A stretch of 64,000 bases of DNA from Anagrus nilaparvatae (lineage: Eukaryota > Arthropoda > Insecta > Hymenoptera > Mymaridae): contig JAKSXM010000007.1 of assembly GCA_022575985.1 (NCBI GenBank), forward strand, positions 26,972,501-27,036,500. The letters are read 5' to 3'. Below are positions 60,887 through 64,000 of this stretch, in pieces; positions within the stretch are counted from its first letter, which is position 1; the number at the start of each line of letters is the position of its first letter. Made by a program: the position numbers and the translations under genes. The notes beneath the pieces were generated by a model that saw nothing but the letters and a program-made list of their open reading frames with translations, was not told the origin of the DNA and searched no databases.

Positions 60887-63800
60887 AAATGCATAACTCA
60901 ATTTTTTTTAAATCTTAAATAAACTAATTAAAATTTATTCAAATTTCTTTTTGCTGGCTCAAATTTACTTAGCATTAATCATATTTTTTTGGACACTAAT
61001 TATATTTGTACATTTTATTTAAAGTAATAAATCGTAATACTAGAAAGACTGACTTTTATTAGCACAAAGGGAGAGCGTAAAATAAATATGAAACACAATA
61101 CAACATTTTTTTAAATTTCGAAGGGGAAAAATGACAATAATATAAAACCAATGCAATAAACACTCAACATCGTCGTTTAATTAATTTATTATTTTTTTCA
61201 AAGTATATTTTTATAAAATAATGATTCAATTATAAGCCACCCTAAATATTTTCTATTATAATTAATTTCTAAAGATGGATAAGAATGACACCTGATGAAT
61301 TACTGTTAAAAAATTATTAGAATATTACACTTGCATATTTATTATCTTAATTTTTAGAAGTACAGATGTGTAGAAGTGCGAGACAACCATATTAAATAAA
61401 AATTTATTTAAAAAATTATTTAAATTTTCTTATAAAATTAATTCTTGAAATGAATTATTTTTAATAAGAAATTTAACGCACATAACGGAACAAACAAAAT
61501 ATTAATCGGTCTATTTCGGCTCTTGTGGAAATTTTATTTTTCCTTAGACTTATGCCATTTGCGACCAATAAACTAAAAATTTATAACTGGTTTGTGTGTT
61601 CACACAACCAACGATCATGGGACATGTTCACTCATAACAGTAATAAATCCAAAAACCGAAACTACAATAAATCCCGAAATATAAATTATCCTCAGTCCAT
61701 AAACCTAAAGTATTCTAAGTTCTTGTTCTTATCTGACTCCCATTTCAAATTATTCTAAGTACCTAAATCGAAAATATTCTAAGTCCATTTACCCCCCCCC
61801 CCTCCTAAAAACATCAATTTTTCACCCCCTCCCCTTCCGAGCTAAAATTTTTCAAATACTCCATCCAATGAACATGTTCCATGTTAAAAATAAAAATGCG
61901 GCTTTATAACCGGATTTTTTTTCATCAAAAATATAATATTTTTTTTTAGATAAAAAGTCGAAAAATTTAATATTATTGCAGAATGGTAAAATTATATTAC
62001 TATTAGTAAAATAATTAAATTTTGTAATAAATTTGCAAAATTTGTAGCAAAATTACTAACCAGTTAAAATAATAATGTATGCATTTTTTCTTATTAGAAT
62101 AAGTTAATTTTTCATATCAGAATTGAAAATACTCTTTTTGGATAGCTGATAAACTACATGTAAAAAATAAAAAGATAAAACCTCACTAAACTATATTATA
62201 AAACATAAATCGTTAAAACTTTCCTTATAGATTAAAAAAAAATAATTAATTTTTTAGCCGAGTTTTTACATAGTACATTTACTTTTCTTTGTAGATTTTA
62301 AAAATAAAATTACACGCTTCAAAGATTCTTATTCTATTTACTTAAGTATCATATCTATCAGGGTTCTCCTGTATTACTTTTATCCAAATATAAAAAAAAA
62401 ATAATAATAACAATAGTATTGACTAATTAATTAAAAGACTCTTAAATAAACCCCAAAGAGACTAGTCAAAATTAATAGATACATGTACTATATTTTTTTT
62501 CCCTTTTAGAAATGTGTAACACAACAGATGCACTTGTCCCTATTTTTACATAAAGTAATTTTATCATATTACGTATTATCCATAACAAAAGATCTTAAAA
62601 TTAGAGCTCTTTTAACAAAAGGGAGAAAAAAAAATAAAAATTAATGGAGGTGTCACTATTCTCAAGGGATTATTGTAATTGGAACACACAGTCTTTTAAT
62701 GTCTAATAAATGATCTTTATGTTATATTATGTATCGAATATATTGTAATACTAAACACCCGAACACACTTAATACATATTTATAAATTTTTTTTATGTAT
62801 ATGTGTGTGTGTGTTCAAGTTTTATGCAAATTGTTACAGGTGGACCTTTTAATGATTCAACCTGTCGTTGTAAAAAAGATTTGCAAAAATTATTCTGCAG
62901 ATATTCTCTTGCTGGGTGTTCTTATTTTTAGAAATAAAAATACGTGGGCGATCTGATATTATGACTTGCCATGCTTAATTTACCTTTTTTTTTGCTGTAG
63001 TGTGATAATCTTTTTTTTTTCGTGTAAAAGGACATTACTTCTTATTACATCTAATGAATAATTATTACTTAAATTAAATTACAACATTAACTTGTTATTT
63101 AATAATAATAATAATAATAATAATTTAAAATTGTAAATAATCCTATTATAAAAAGATTCACTTGTAGTTAATAATAATAATCAGTTATTTATTAACACTT
63201 AAGCTGAACGTCAAGCTTCTTTTTTTGCTTTGTAAATCAAAAGTTATTTCATTTTATTACTTATGTTAATTACGAGACAAGTTGTTTCGGATCATATATC
63301 TTAAGATCGAAGAATATTTATACATTATGTAAGTATTATATCCAATAATAATAATAATAATATATGCATTAGATATATTGCAAGAAGTATAATGTTATAA
63401 AGACAGTTATCTTTTTTTTTTTTAAAGCTTATGGTACTGTAGTAAGTATTAAAGTTTTACTACAGATTAAAACAGTATTGAATCAATCAAAAATGTCAAA
63501 AAACAAAATGCAATTATACTTATTGTAATATTTTTTAAATATTGAATTTACTTATGATTTTATCAAATAATTAAATTTATTTTTTGATTTTCCTTAATTG
63601 TTGGGGATGAGTTGCGAAAATTGAAAATACCTTTTGAATTTGCTTTGTAAAAAAAAGTTTTGCAAAGCTTGCTTGGAACGTTTTGTTTTTATGGCAGGTT
63701 AAAAGTCATTATGATTAATGAAATATTTATGAAATTTACAATCAAATACTAAAAAATTGAAATTTTACATTTTTTTAAATCACTTACGTTATAAAAGTTT

Positions 63801-64000
63801 GGATTTATTCTTAATTTTTCAAAAAAATTTTGAATCTGCGTAGATCAGTGTAGAATTAATTTAATAAGAAAGGAAAAAAAAATCAATAATACTACTGGTC
63901 AGTTAGCTATTTTAACTTCTTAGTCTATACAAGGAAAAGCCTGCTCATTGCGAACGCTAGATTACAATCTATATTTATGGATAAGTTTATTATATTCAAA
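60887..64000. other. AT-rich distal region, no supported gene
   Basis: AAATAAACTAATTAAAA near 60917 is the probable poly(A) site of gene 2. Beyond that: a poly(C) run at 61791-61803 within a short repeat-like patch (TATTCTAAGT three times), (TG)n at 62803, and (AAT)n at 63104-63124 and 63345-63362. The ORF at 61525-61758 has no protein character. Confidence 0.5.

Noticed and set aside
61525..61758. 77-codon frame near the poly(C) run
   Set aside because: Asn/Lys-rich translation of AT-rich repeats; no supporting signal.

Overview
The window is AT-rich eukaryotic nuclear DNA, almost certainly from an insect. The genes are split by short GT-AG introns and have TATA boxes with arthropod-type initiators. 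The transposon load includes R1-clade and Jockey-like LINEs, hAT, Harbinger-like, solo-LTR and many long foldback elements. The species cannot be named from sequence alone. AT content, families of small secreted proteins and dense foldback MITEs would suit a parasitoid wasp, but that is a weak guess. There are no bacterial operons, CRISPR arrays or recognisable tRNA/rRNA genes.

Only four host genes can be supported, in two tandem pairs at the two ends. (1) Two paralogous genes (209-2364 and 9376-21198) encode small secreted proteins of 313 and 312 aa: signal peptide, one von Willebrand type D domain and one C8 cysteine module. Promoter, exon sizes (77, 53, 525 and about 285 nt) and phases are conserved. 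(2) Two paralogous seven-exon genes (52790-55950 and 57799-60886) encode secreted trypsin-fold proteins (288 and 264 aa). Catalytic His is replaced by Arg or Glu and the GDSGGP serine motif is lost, so they are serine protease homologues rather than proteases.

The rest is mobile DNA or unassigned AT-rich sequence. Intron 2 of the second VWD gene has grown to about 10 kb through a nested stack. A degenerate Jockey-like LINE (about 10197-20155) is interrupted by an R1-clade LINE (11305-13730, minus strand, intact 646-codon RT ORF) and by a 3.3-kb foldback element (15483-18810). The foldback carries a 508-bp solo LTR with a perfect 5-bp target duplication (17341-17848). The 3' UTR of the same gene holds a 1.33-kb hAT-type element (21213-22541, 8-bp duplication) packed with about 43-bp and 96-bp tandem repeats. 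The 7 kb between the VWD genes holds three long foldbacks (3173-4652, 4670-6393, 6648-7707), the first carrying a small hAT MITE (3272-3496).

The middle 30 kb (22.6-52.7 kb) has no supported host gene. It contains a truncated LINE RT (30170-31503, minus), a LINE 3' end with an (ACTT)n tail (43.3-43.99 kb), and two CAAGGCGCCAGC foldbacks (40883-41980, 44026-45675). The second of these contains a >99% identical inverted copy of the first one's left half plus 395 bp of its flank. It also has a higher-order tandem repeat (46.0-46.9 kb), a Harbinger-like MITE (48534-48841) and another large palindrome (50031-51669). Intron 5 of the first protease-homologue gene carries a foldback within a foldback, both with target duplications.

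The two gene pairs are the biology: small, secreted, recently or moderately recently duplicated, disulfide-rich or pseudo-enzymatic proteins, the profile of venom, salivary or hemolymph effectors. Expression data would be needed to say which.
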